The notes: generated by a model from the letters alone, not told the origin. Positions 28,202-35,311 are shown, numbered from the stretch's first letter. The stretch is 64,000 nucleotides of DNA from Hydrogenophaga sp. BPS33 (GCF_009859475.1 NZ_CP044549.1:2914001-2978000), one strand, 5' to 3'. Numbers and translations are program-made.

Positions 28202-28736
28202 CAATATCACTCCATTCTGTTTCAAAAGGCATTGCACACTGTTCCGCCTCGCCTAAGCGTTCGCTTTCGTAGGCCAGCTGTGAGTAGGATACAAACTTGA
28301 CACTCAGTGCACAGTCGAAGATCTTGGCGATCTTCGCTAGCGTTTCAAGGCTATGGTTCCCATAGCTTGGATCTTCCAGCCTGGACACGGCGGACTGTTG
28401 CGTACCAAGGAGCTTGGCAAGTTCGCGTTGGGACATTCCGCGGAACTCCCGATTTAGGCGAATCTGCCACGCAACGCCTTGTTCGATGGCCGCGTCCATG
28501 TACGCCTCACGATACTCTCTATCAACCCATTTTGGACGACTTGCCAAAGCAGGGCGAACGCGCCGATTCGGTTGATAGAAGTGGGTGTCAACAGACAGAC
28601 TCGCCGTTGCAACTTGCGCAAAGACTTTCGAATGGGCCTGTTCGTCGAACGAAATCTTTGTCGCAAAAAGCCCTGTGTTCTTGTGCCAAGTTTTCGTAGT
28701 CGTTTGGGTGATAGACGTCGTCTTTTTCATAGCCAT
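28125..28736 (-). CDS. XRE family HTH protein, probable antitoxin
   Basis: Residues about 70-165 match the XRE antitoxin family: DREYREAYMDAAIEQGVAWQ, then a helix-turn-helix MSQRELAKLLGTQQSAVSRL and a SLETLAKIAKIFDCALSVKF end. The conserved DREYREAY segment needs a start upstream of it, and the only ATGs are at 28736 or 28730. That makes the gene overlap the toxin frame by 149 bases. An ATG at 28499 with a nearby GAGG would give a 124-residue form without overlap. It presumably neutralises the upstream RelE/HigB-like protein and represses the operon. Confidence 0.65.
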   Translation of the reverse strand: MAMKKTTSITQTTTKTWHKNTGLFATKISFDEQAHSKVFAQVATASLSVDTHFYQPNRRVRPALASRPKWVDREYREAYMDAAIEQGVAWQIRLNREFRGMSQRELAKLLGTQQSAVSRLEDPSYGNHSLETLAKIAKIFDCALSVKFVSYSQLAYESERLGEAEQCAMPFETEWSDIDGYQENESPRRPDAVLHGRHSIDLR

Positions 28737-29094
28737 CCAAGGTCATAGCGAAGGCGTGATGCGCGCGGAAAAAGTGGCCAAAGACGCGCAGCTGCTGAGA
28801 ACTGGAGTCCTTAAATCGTATCACATATGTGTGATCGCCAATCTTGCTGGCCGGATTCGGCTTGCTCCAGCGCTGCATTGGAAGGCAGCGTAGTTGGTCG
28901 AGGGCGCGATCAAAGTGCGCGCGTGTCTTTATTGCCCAGTGGCTTGACTCGATCCATCGAGAAATTACTCCACTATCGCGATCAAGTCGCTCATGGAAGT
29001 TCCATGGTCCCACAGGCGGTAGCGGCACAACCACTAATGGCCCTTGCGGGGCCTTTTTTTGTGCCTGTCTCTTTCGGTCTTTTTTTTCAGTCAT
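28588..29094 (-). CDS. RelE/HigB-like toxin candidate
   Basis: A 168-residue protein from the ATG at 29094 (another ATG at 29127 would add 11 residues). The N-terminus is Lys/Pro-rich. The middle and end (HTYVIRFKDSSSQQLRVFGH then FFRAHHAFAMTLDGYEKDD) follow the pattern of HigB/RelE-type mRNA interferases, which are usually encoded just before an XRE antitoxin as here. It is longer than typical family members. No good ribosome site was found, so the start is uncertain. Codon use is clearly less GC-rich than in the chromosome around the element. Confidence 0.55.
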   Translation of the reverse strand: MTEKKDRKRQAQKKAPQGPLVVVPLPPVGPWNFHERLDRDSGVISRWIESSHWAIKTRAHFDRALDQLRCLPMQRWSKPNPASKIGDHTYVIRFKDSSSQQLRVFGHFFRAHHAFAMTLDGYEKDDVYHPNDYENLAQEHRAFCDKDFVRRTGPFESLCASCNGESVC

Positions 29095-29328
29095 CTTCAA
29101 GAATGGGGCGGCCGACGGTGCGCGCATTGTCACACGCAGGTCGGCGTCGCTTGTGTGCTTCAAATCACGGTGTGGGAACCATCGAGCGCCGCCGCAAGTT
29201 TTACAAGATGGCTCGGTGTGGGCCTCAATCTCTCGCTGGCCTACCTCGCAGCGATCGTCGAGCGGTCCGATAGGATGAGTGGCTTATCGCGCACCACACG
29301 CGCATTGCGCACTCACGATGCAGACCCT

Positions 29329-30024
29329 TCAAGCCTTCGCCCGACTCGTCGGCAGGCACACCCTCACCGCCTCGTCGCGCAGTGCGTCCATCGTCTGGAA
29401 ACCCAGCACCTGCGCCATGCGGTCGAAGTCGTCTTTGCCGAATGACCTGAAGCCGTTGTGCGCGTGCTGGCGCCACTGCCGGCCCACCATGGGCACGTGA
29501 ACCGGCCAGGTTGACCGGTTCGGATTGGTCCACGGCTTGGCGATGGCCAGGTCGAGCAGGAACTCGCAGCACTGGCCGGCCTTGCTCATCATGTCCAGCA
29601 CCGGCATCACGACCTCGCGCCGGTAGAGCTTCACGCCGTGGACGTGCACGCCCTTGCAGACGTGGCTGACCGGATCGTAGCCACCGGCCCACACGTGCGG
29701 CCGCATTGGCCAGGGCTTCAGGTGCTCGTCGACCATCTGCTCGCCGGCCCACGCGAATGGCGCGGTGGGGTTGTCCTGCAGCGCCTGCAGCAGCGCGGCA
29801 TAGGTGCCCGGCATGATGCGGTCGTCTGGGTCCGCACTGCTCACGAAGGGCGCACTGCCTGCAGAAAAGCCCGCCACGCGCGACGCGGCCAGGTCGCCAT
29901 CAATTCCAGGCATCCAGTGCTGATTGACGGGCTCACGGTCCAGATCACTTCGCAGCTCGGCAACCCATCGGGCATCGAAGCGCGGCAGCGTGAGAACGTG
30001 GCAGTCGATCAGGTGGTGTCCCAC
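29329..30024 (-). CDS. Unidentified 231-residue element protein (glycosyltransferase-A-like features)
   Basis: No firm family. The segment PFVSSADPDDRIMPGTYAAL resembles the DxD-type nucleotide-sugar/metal loop of GT-A glycosyltransferases. VWAGGYDPVSHVCKGVHVHG and KLYRREVVMPVLDMM could form the acceptor half. The GTG at 30024 is preceded by GAAGGAAAA and leads into GHHLIDCHVLTLPRFD, a natural start; an ATG at 30081 would add 19 unlikely residues. It sits between the capsid cluster and the toxin cassette, where satellites often carry cargo genes. Confidence 0.6.
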   Translation of the reverse strand: MGHHLIDCHVLTLPRFDARWVAELRSDLDREPVNQHWMPGIDGDLAASRVAGFSAGSAPFVSSADPDDRIMPGTYAALLQALQDNPTAPFAWAGEQMVDEHLKPWPMRPHVWAGGYDPVSHVCKGVHVHGVKLYRREVVMPVLDMMSKAGQCCEFLLDLAIAKPWTNPNRSTWPVHVPMVGRQWRQHAHNGFRSFGKDDFDRMAQVLGFQTMDALRDEAVRVCLPTSRAKA

Positions 30025-30102
30025 ACTTTTCCTTCGTTGCACGAAAAGGGGTGCAATTCGAGGTTGCACCCCTACGCCCATCGCTTAGGCCCGAGCGGTG
30101 CA

Positions 30103-30124
30103 CGTGAGATGGGGCGCGGTTTCC
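30103..30124. repeat. 22-base direct repeat, copy 1
   Basis: The sequence CGTGAGATGGGGCGCGG followed by TTTCC is identical to 32349-32370, on the same strand. A shorter variant lies at 32595-32612. All copies are in non-coding parts of the element. Confidence 0.7.
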
Positions 30125-30164
30125 AAAAAAGGCTCTTCCGCCAATGGCGGATGTCCCCCCGGGT

Positions 30165-30263
30165 TCACTGCGCCGACTCCCGCCGGTGGATGTTGCAGAG
30201 CCAGCCGAGGCAGAGACGCTTGCAGCCAGGTGCATGGCAGAGGTAGATCGAGGCCTTGCCCAT
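30165..30263 (-). CDS. 32-residue Cys-rich micro-protein
   Basis: A short frame whose ATG overlaps the stop of the preceding gene by one base (TGATG), a coupling seen throughout this operon. The product begins MGKASIYLCHAPGCKRLC and has four cysteines and two histidines, C-x4-C-x3-C-x4-C-x2-H, which could bind one zinc ion. Short Cys-rich proteins are common in phage operons. No family is assigned. A small stem (TCCGCC/GGCGGA, 30139-30153) lies just beyond its stop. Confidence 0.5.
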   Translation of the reverse strand: MGKASIYLCHAPGCKRLCLGWLCNIHRRESAQ

Positions 30264-30475
30264 CAGTGCAACGCCCCGGCGTGGCGTGCCACAAAGGCTT
30301 CTATGCTGGCTCGCACAGTCTCGGAAGCCATCGTGGCTTCGAGATAGACATCGACCATGTCGGCGGGAACGCTGCCCGCGCGCACGCCGTCGGCCACTTG
30401 GCGCGCAATGTCCTCGCGGAAATGCTCAACGACGGAGGCCCGCAGCTCGGTCAGTTGCTCTGCGTCCATCATCAT
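30263..30475 (-). CDS. Small helical element protein (70 aa)
   Basis: A 70-residue acidic helical protein (AEQLTELRASVVEHFREDIA, ETVRASIEAFVARHAG). AAAGGACGCACG precedes three consecutive ATGs; I chose the first, at 30475. Its start overlaps the stop of the 87-residue gene. No family recognised. It sits within the capsid cluster, so a head-assembly or accessory role is possible but unsupported by motif. Confidence 0.6.
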   Translation of the reverse strand: MMMDAEQLTELRASVVEHFREDIARQVADGVRAGSVPADMVDVYLEATMASETVRASIEAFVARHAGALH

Positions 30476-30735
30476 CGTGCGTCCTTTCCGCGTTTCACCG
30501 CTAGCGTCCATGCCTGGCCATCGCCGGGCCGGCTGGCTGTCCGATAGTTGCAATGCCAGAGACTTCCTTCATGTGTGACAAACATGCCCTTGCCGTAGAC
30601 CTTGCCGCTTTCGTGCGGACCGTCGTACTGCACCGGGTTGGCTTCAAGAGTGGCCAGGCGCTTCTCCAGCGGCTCAACCACCTCCCGAATAAGGTCGCCC
30701 ATTGCGGCGCCGAAAACTTCCGGATCGATGTTCAT
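30472..30735 (-). CDS. Phage head-cluster protein with WHC-type domain (87 aa)
   Basis: An 87-residue protein. After an amphipathic helix (LIREVVEPLEKRLATLEANP) the domain GKVYGKGMFVTHEGSLWHCN, then WTLAVKRGKDAR, closely follows small proteins or domains found next to portal and capsid genes in HK97-like phages of Burkholderiales, by recall. The fold resembles carbohydrate-binding modules (type 5/12) and may decorate heads or tails. It overlaps both neighbours by four bases. Confidence 0.65.
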   Translation of the reverse strand: MNIDPEVFGAAMGDLIREVVEPLEKRLATLEANPVQYDGPHESGKVYGKGMFVTHEGSLWHCNYRTASRPGDGQAWTLAVKRGKDAR

Positions 30736-30887
30736 GCCGCCCCTTTCAGGCCCAAGCGCTGCAGGATGCCGGGTCGTTGTTGTTCGGTCTTGAGCTTTGC
30801 GACTTCGCGCTCCAGTTCGGCAATGCGCTCCTTAAGCGGCGCCAGCTGAATCTCGACGAACTTTGGAATTGCGTTCGGGTTGTCCAT
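30732..30887 (-). CDS. 51-residue coiled-coil protein downstream of the capsid gene
   Basis: A short frame that begins MDNPNAIPKFVEIQLAPLKE and continues as a coiled coil (RIAELEREVAKLKTEQQ) to a basic end. The ATG overlaps the capsid stop by one base (TGATG), and its own stop overlaps the next start (ATGA). These overlaps make it credible despite its size. A scaffold-like or oligomerising role with the capsid protein is conceivable; no family recognised. Confidence 0.65.
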   Translation of the reverse strand: MDNPNAIPKFVEIQLAPLKERIAELEREVAKLKTEQQRPGILQRLGLKGAA

Positions 30888-31855
30888 CAGCCCACCTCCA
30901 CCACGGTGTCGCCCTGGGCGATGCGGAACATGCGCTCCACGGCGATCGCCTTCGAGTTCGTTTGAAACAGCGAGACCTGCGTCGCCGGGGATGTGGGCGA
31001 GTCGGCCACGCTGAGCGAGGTCTGGGACGCGCGGCGCACTTCCAGGCCATAGTCGACGATCGCAATGCGCGAAGCCGGAATGACACGCAGCTCAGGCACC
31101 GCAGTGCCGAAGTCCTCGACGGCCACCACATGCACGCCGGGCGTGAACTCACCGCCGTTGATGGACATGCGGCCGTCGGATGCCAGGGCCAGCTCGCGGG
31201 TCACGCTGGGCTTGGCGGCCACCACGTACACGTCGGAGTCGGGCGCGATGGCCAGGCCGGCTGCAAGGTCGCCGGTGGCAGTGCCCGTGCTGGCGATGTT
31301 GGTGGTCTGCGTCAAGGCCTGCAGGATGGCCAGGTTCATGGCCCGCAGGACGGAGGTGCGCAGCTCGGCCTCGAAGATGGCGTCACCGCCGATCATCCGC
31401 TCCAGTTCGGCGGTGTACATGGTCAATGCCACTGCTTTCACGCGATCGGTGTCGAGGTTCGTGAAGTTGAGTTTGGACACCAGCTTGGGCGCCCCCTCGG
31501 AAACGTTCGACGCGAAGCCCCCAGACGCCAGCAGCACATGCTGGATCTTGTCGGGAATCGATCGGCCGTTGGCCAGCACCAGGTCAAGGACGCTGCCCGG
31601 GGCGATGCTGGCCAGGTAGCCGGCGGCCATTTCGCGGCCTTCGGCAGAGTCCCAGCCGCCCGTGGTGCTCGCGGTGGCGGCTTTCACGAAACCCAGGATC
31701 CGATTTGTCGGCAGGTCGCTCAGCGCTTTGAACACAGCCTCGTCATTGCTGTACGCGCCGATGGCGCTGGCCACGCGCAGGAACTCGCGCTGCGCCCACC
31801 CGTCGGCGCTGCGATCCTGCCGTGCTTGAAGGTCTATCAGTTGTTCAGGTGTCAT
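30887..31855 (-). CDS. HK97-type phage major capsid protein
   Basis: A 322-residue protein with HK97-fold capsid signatures in the right order: EGAPKLVSKLNFTNLDTDRV (N-arm/E-loop side), VALTMYTAELERMIGGDAIF, the peripheral-domain block RTSVLRAMNLAILQALTQ, and the classic C-terminal SLFQTNSKAIAVERMFRIAQ strand. It lacks the long cleaved delta domain of many HK97-like proteins, and no prohead protease is encoded nearby. The ATG at 31855 (MTPEQLIDLQARQD) was chosen; another at 31885 adds ten residues, and neither has a strong ribosome site. It is the only structural gene of size in the element. Confidence 0.75.
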   Translation of the reverse strand: MTPEQLIDLQARQDRSADGWAQREFLRVASAIGAYSNDEAVFKALSDLPTNRILGFVKAATASTTGGWDSAEGREMAAGYLASIAPGSVLDLVLANGRSIPDKIQHVLLASGGFASNVSEGAPKLVSKLNFTNLDTDRVKAVALTMYTAELERMIGGDAIFEAELRTSVLRAMNLAILQALTQTTNIASTGTATGDLAAGLAIAPDSDVYVVAAKPSVTRELALASDGRMSINGGEFTPGVHVVAVEDFGTAVPELRVIPASRIAIVDYGLEVRRASQTSLSVADSPTSPATQVSLFQTNSKAIAVERMFRIAQGDTVVEVG

Positions 31856-31949
31856 GTGGAAAATCCGTGACGGTTGCGATGCCATCAGTGTGTTTCGCAG
31901 GCCGCCCGCAATCAATGCAATGCGATGACGTTTGATGACGCTCGATGCA

Positions 31950-32204
31950 TCAATGTCCGCGCCGGCTTTCAAGCCAGGTTGCGAGGTCGATGATTCGGAC
32001 CGTGCGCTGGTGGCCACCACCGCCGAGCTTGTAGGTGGCCGGACCCTTGCCCTGGGTAATCAGGTTGCGCAGAGAGCCCTCACCCATGCCGATCAAGCCG
32101 GCCGCGTCGCGCAGGCCCACGCGCAAGTCGCCGGAAAGCCACAGGCCTTGCTCGCGAGCCGCGCCGAGCAGCACCTGGGCCGTGCTTTGAATCTGGTTGT
32201 TCAT
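31950..32204 (-). CDS. AlpA/excisionase-like HTH protein
   Basis: An 84-residue protein with a C-terminal helix-turn-helix of the MerR-like HTH_17 class (VGLRDAAGLIGMGEGSLRNL, followed by YKLGGGGHQRTVRIIDLATW). Such proteins act as excisionases or as AlpA-type activators in phage satellites. Its ATG abuts a repeat-rich control region (32204-32335) with GTTAAC palindromes, the likely place of its own regulation. It is upstream of the capsid gene and may control it. Confidence 0.7.
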   Translation of the reverse strand: MNNQIQSTAQVLLGAAREQGLWLSGDLRVGLRDAAGLIGMGEGSLRNLITQGKGPATYKLGGGGHQRTVRIIDLATWLESRRGH

Positions 32205-32335
32205 TTTGATTTCGGCTGTTAACAGCGGGTTGTTAACGAATTCAAACGGGGTCGATCGGTCTGGAAGCCGCGTGCACGCTGGGTTTCAGGGCTTTTTGAT
32301 TTCGGCATTTGCTGATTAACAAATTCAAAAAGGGG
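32204..32335. promoter_or_regulatory. Duplicated control region with GTTAAC palindromes
   Basis: Two imperfect copies of one unit are visible: TTTTGATTTCGGC, then a TTAAC motif, then AATTCAAA and GGGG (first copy 32204-32251, second 32291-32335). The first contains the perfect palindrome GCTGTTAACAGC (32216-32227) and a second GTTAAC at 32232-32237. This lies directly before the AlpA-like gene and is a likely operator/promoter for it. Confidence 0.55.
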
Positions 32336-32348
32336 AAAATTTTCTGCG

Positions 32349-32612
32349 CGTGAGATGGGGCGCGGTTTCCGCCCCGAGGGCTGGCCCACTTTTGGACCTA
32401 CCCCCCGGGGGGGGGTGCACAGATTCGTGCACCGGATGGTCTTTGGACACCGCGCCTCCAGTCTTTTATTCACACCGTCAAGTTAGAAAAACGGTTTTTT
32501 GACACTGCCCGGCCTTCGAAAATGGGCTCCCTACGCCCGTGCGGCGTGCTGCCGCGAGGGTCAACTTTTGAATTGCGGATGTGCGAAAAGACGGTGGGGC
32601 GCGGTGTCCGCC
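32349..32612. other. Non-coding hub of the element: origin- or cos-like region
   Basis: Within the gene-free 32205-32662 segment lie the second copy of the 22-base repeat (32349-32370), a long C/G run (32400-32415), and a perfect hairpin GGTGCAC-AGATTC-GTGCACC (32414-32433). A repeat variant TGGGGCGCGGTGTCCGCC lies at 32595-32612. AT-rich and GC-rich patches alternate. Its place between the replication genes and the capsid gene is where phages and satellites keep origins or packaging sites. Which of these it is cannot be read from sequence. Confidence 0.45.
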
Positions 32613-32662
32613 AGTAACCGTTACCAGCTTGTCATGGCCCCCCCGATGTTGGCCATCCCGGC

Positions 32663-33991
32663 TCATGGCGTGCTCTCTTCCGATATGCACTTCGCGCCGT
32701 CTTCTGTGTGCGCTCTAACCCCCATACCCCCTACGCAGGTGGGCGCGGTGGGCGCACCCCCTGCGCCATGCGCGCCATCCTCTTGGGTGGGCGCGGTGGG
32801 CGCGGTGGGCGCAGACAATCCAGCGAAGGCATGACCCGTTGGCGTGACCATCCACCGCTGGCGTTCCTTCCGGTCCGCACTGCGGTAGTCCAGCACCTCA
32901 AGCCAGCCGGCGCGCTGGCACTGGTTCACGATGCGGCGGGTGTCGTCCGAGCGCAGCTTCAATGCGAGGAATGCAGGCTCGCTCTTGAGAAGAGAATGGA
33001 CGTTGTTGCGCGCGAACGTGGCCGGGCTGGCGTACTGCTCTCGGCTCTCGAACTCAATCAGCAGGCGCAGCACGGCAGCGGCCTTTTCGTCGTTGATCCT
33101 GCTCTCCATGCGCGTTGTGAAGGCAGACGGCCCGGCTTGGTTGGCCAGCTCAGGAAGACCACCGTCTGGCCAGTGCAGGGACAGGGGTTCCTGCAGCTTT
33201 CCCAGGTTGCTCTTCTGATGCTCAAGGGTCAGGCTTCCATCCTCGGCACGGCTCAAGAACAGCCGACTGCGTGCGGAGTTGTGCCAGGCTGTCGAGCCCG
33301 AATAGCCCTCGGACCCTTCACCCTTGCGCGCGCGGCTCGTGCTTTTGTCCACGTGGGCCAGCAGCAGAACAGCCGCATTGGTGTCGCGGGCGATCTCGAC
33401 CAGGCTGCGCATGAACGCGCGCACCTGCCGGCGCTGGATCTCATCGCCGCCGAATGCATCCGATGCGTTGTCGACCACCACCAGGCCGGCGCCCACCGAC
33501 TGCACCAGGTCGCGCATCTCGGAAAACGTCGCTGTGGTCTCGCCCGGCCCGCGCGTCTCGGCGGTGAACAGCTCGGGGTACTCCGTGCCATCAACGATGT
33601 GCAGGCGGCCGTCGAGCAGCGCCGGGTTGACTCCCCAGCATCGGCAGACATGGGCCAGGCGGTGGCGCACGATGCCGGGGCCGTCTTCCAGGCTCACGAA
33701 TACTGCGGGGCCAGGCTCTACCGCAATGTCGAACAGCGGCCGGCTGGTGGCAGCGGCCACCCCCAGCATGAGCGCGAGCGTAGATTTCCCCGTGCCTCCG
33801 TGGGCGCTCAGCAATGACACTGTGCTGCGCGGCAGCAGGCCATGCCAAAGGAAGGCGGGCGGCGGCGATGGGTGGGTGAAGACATCGGCGACGCTCACGG
33901 GCTTGAGTCGAGGCGCGCGCTCGACAGTCTCAGCCGGCCAGTCCATAGCGTCCATCAGAACCTCTTGCATCAGCGCTTGCTCGCGTTTCAT
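32663..33991 (-). CDS. RepA-like AAA (RecA-fold) helicase/ATPase
   Basis: A 442-residue protein with a RecA-type P-loop core: LLSAHGGTGKSTLALMLGVA (Walker A), AVFVSLEDGPGIVRHRL, VVVDNASDAFGGDE (Walker B) and AAVLLLAHVDKSTSRARKGE. This is the AAA_25/RSF1010 RepA-like group, hexameric replicative helicases of plasmids and phages. The C-terminal 150 residues include a winged-helix-like part and an odd tail of APTAPT repeats. Its ATG overlaps the primase stop (ATGA). With the primase it forms the replication module. Confidence 0.8.
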   Translation of the reverse strand: MKREQALMQEVLMDAMDWPAETVERAPRLKPVSVADVFTHPSPPPAFLWHGLLPRSTVSLLSAHGGTGKSTLALMLGVAAATSRPLFDIAVEPGPAVFVSLEDGPGIVRHRLAHVCRCWGVNPALLDGRLHIVDGTEYPELFTAETRGPGETTATFSEMRDLVQSVGAGLVVVDNASDAFGGDEIQRRQVRAFMRSLVEIARDTNAAVLLLAHVDKSTSRARKGEGSEGYSGSTAWHNSARSRLFLSRAEDGSLTLEHQKSNLGKLQEPLSLHWPDGGLPELANQAGPSAFTTRMESRINDEKAAAVLRLLIEFESREQYASPATFARNNVHSLLKSEPAFLALKLRSDDTRRIVNQCQRAGWLEVLDYRSADRKERQRWMVTPTGHAFAGLSAPTAPTAPTQEDGAHGAGGAPTAPTCVGGMGVRAHTEDGAKCISEESTP

Positions 33992-34803
33992 GCAGCCACC
34001 TCGCACAGCGCGTCGTTCAGGTCGTTGGCGGCCTGCCGGGTGACGCGGACGGCAGCACCAGCAGCGGACCAGCGGCTGGCGCAGGCACGGGCTGCGGCGT
34101 GGCCTGCCGGGTCGTTGTCGGCCGCGATCACAAGAACCTCCACACCGGCCAACACGGGCATCTCAGCGAGGTTTCCGGCATCGATGCATGCCCACACCGG
34201 CTGGTAGGCGTGCGCGAGGCTAAGGGCGGTCTCTGTGCCCTCAGCAATGGCGAGGCCATGGGTGACGTACTCATCGGGCCAGAGGCGGATCACGCCGCCC
34301 TGTTTGCGGTGGTTGCCCAGCAGCATGCGCGGCGGGTCGAGTTGAGCTTTGCCCGTGGGCGTGATCCAGGTGCGGTGCAGCGTCAATGGGGCGCCCGTCT
34401 TTGCGTCGGTCACCAGGCCCACCAGGGCGGGGCCGCTGGTGCCGCTCGGCTTGTGTGGCAGGGCCGGGTGGAAGCGCAGATCGCCGGGCGGGACCACGCA
34501 GCGGCGGTGTACCAAGTACTGCTCGCCCATGGTGCCGATCAGCGGCTGGCATGCGGCCCACAACGCGCGGCCGTAGTCGCTCAGGGTCTCATGCTTCGCC
34601 GGGTTGGGCTTCACCAGTGCCGGCGCGCGGCGCATCGCGCTGGTGTCGTCGCGCAGCGTCTCCGTGAAGCTGCATCGGAAACAGTGCGCAACGCCCTTTC
34701 CCGCGTCGATCGTGATCCCCAGCGTCTTGTCGCGCTTGCCACGGCTGCACGCGGGGCACGCTGTGCGGTGCTCGCCGTCGGCGAAGTCGAGCCAGGCGAT
34801 CAT
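33988..34803 (-). CDS. Toprim-domain primase with zinc finger
   Basis: A 271-residue phage/satellite-type primase. An N-terminal zinc-binding pair CPAC and CFRC (residues about 16-44) is followed by a Toprim_3 domain with the glutamate motif LAIAEGTETALSL and the acidic motif VLVIAADNDPAGHAAA. It should make RNA primers for element replication with the adjacent RepA-like ATPase. The ATG at 34803 overlaps the preceding stop (ATGA), which decided the start over an upstream one. Confidence 0.85.
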   Translation of the reverse strand: MIAWLDFADGEHRTACPACSRGKRDKTLGITIDAGKGVAHCFRCSFTETLRDDTSAMRRAPALVKPNPAKHETLSDYGRALWAACQPLIGTMGEQYLVHRRCVVPPGDLRFHPALPHKPSGTSGPALVGLVTDAKTGAPLTLHRTWITPTGKAQLDPPRMLLGNHRKQGGVIRLWPDEYVTHGLAIAEGTETALSLAHAYQPVWACIDAGNLAEMPVLAGVEVLVIAADNDPAGHAAARACASRWSAAGAAVRVTRQAANDLNDALCEVAA

Positions 34804-34997
34804 GCAGCGCCCACCTGTTCCGCAAAGGCCTGCACGTCTTCCAGTGCTGCGCAGTACTTCGTCAAGTTCCATTTGCAAACGAAGAACCCGCCAACGGCCA
34901 GGGGATGCACCTGGAAGCCCTTGAGTGCGAGTTGAGCGGTAAGGGTGGCCTGGTACTTGCCGGAGTCAACCGGATCGATAGGAGTGCCGGTGCTCAC
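34800..34997 (-). CDS. Small element protein (65 aa)
   Basis: A 65-residue protein starting at a GTG that overlaps the preceding stop (GTGA). The sequence TLTAQLALKGFQVHPLAVGG, then FVCKWNLTKYCAALEDVQAF, reads as a compact alpha/beta unit. Similar small proteins accompany phage primases, by recall. No function assigned. Its coupling to the HTH gene upstream and the primase downstream places it in the replication module. Confidence 0.6.
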   Translation of the reverse strand: MSTGTPIDPVDSGKYQATLTAQLALKGFQVHPLAVGGFFVCKWNLTKYCAALEDVQAFAEQVGAA

Positions 34998-35242
34998 AGC
35001 ATCCCCTTCGCTGGCAGCGCTGCCCGTTCGCGGGTCAACGAGTCGAGGTACTTGGCGACGGCCTTGCGCGGATAGAGGAATCTGCGGCCGAGTCGCACAT
35101 AGGCAGGGCCGGTGCCGCGCTTGCGCCATGCCTCCACGGTTCCTGGGGTTGCATTGGCCAGGAGGGTGAAGTCCTCCTCGGTCAGAAAGTCGAGCTTGTC
35201 GGCCATTTGCCGAATTCGCTCATGCTCTGCGGTATCGCTCAT
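34994..35242 (-). CDS. HTH_17/AlpA-like DNA-binding protein
   Basis: An 82-residue protein with a MerR-type helix-turn-helix: LTEEDFTLLANATPGTVEAW, then GPAYVRLGRRFLYPRKAVAK. The ATG at 35242 has AAAGGA at the right distance; another ATG three codons upstream lies too close to the same site. This is the second such regulator of the element, at the head of the replication module. It may be the excisionase, while the protein at 31950 controls the capsid side, or the reverse. Confidence 0.7.
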   Translation of the reverse strand: MSDTAEHERIRQMADKLDFLTEEDFTLLANATPGTVEAWRKRGTGPAYVRLGRRFLYPRKAVAKYLDSLTRERAALPAKGML

Positions 35243-35311
35243 GGTGTCCATCCTTTTGCCAGCGCATTCACCGGCTGTTGTGATGGACAGAGAATTCCAG
35301 CGAGAGCGGAA

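Noticed and set aside
29039..29057. Terminator-like GGCCC-TTGCG-GGGCC followed by seven T on the plus strand
   Set aside because: It lies inside the coding region of the minus-strand toxin candidate and no plus-strand gene precedes it; probably chance, although a leftover phage terminator cannot be excluded.
29044..29445. Plus-strand frame of 133 codons in the element
   Set aside because: It overlaps two minus-strand genes, has no ribosome site and gives a Ser/Arg-rich translation; the whole element is otherwise transcribed from the minus strand.
32663..32830. Repeated ACC/GGTGGGCGC triplet pattern resembling a short tandem repeat or CRISPR-like spacing
   Set aside because: It is the APTAPT-coding tail of the RepA-like ATPase gene; the units are too short and irregular for CRISPR.
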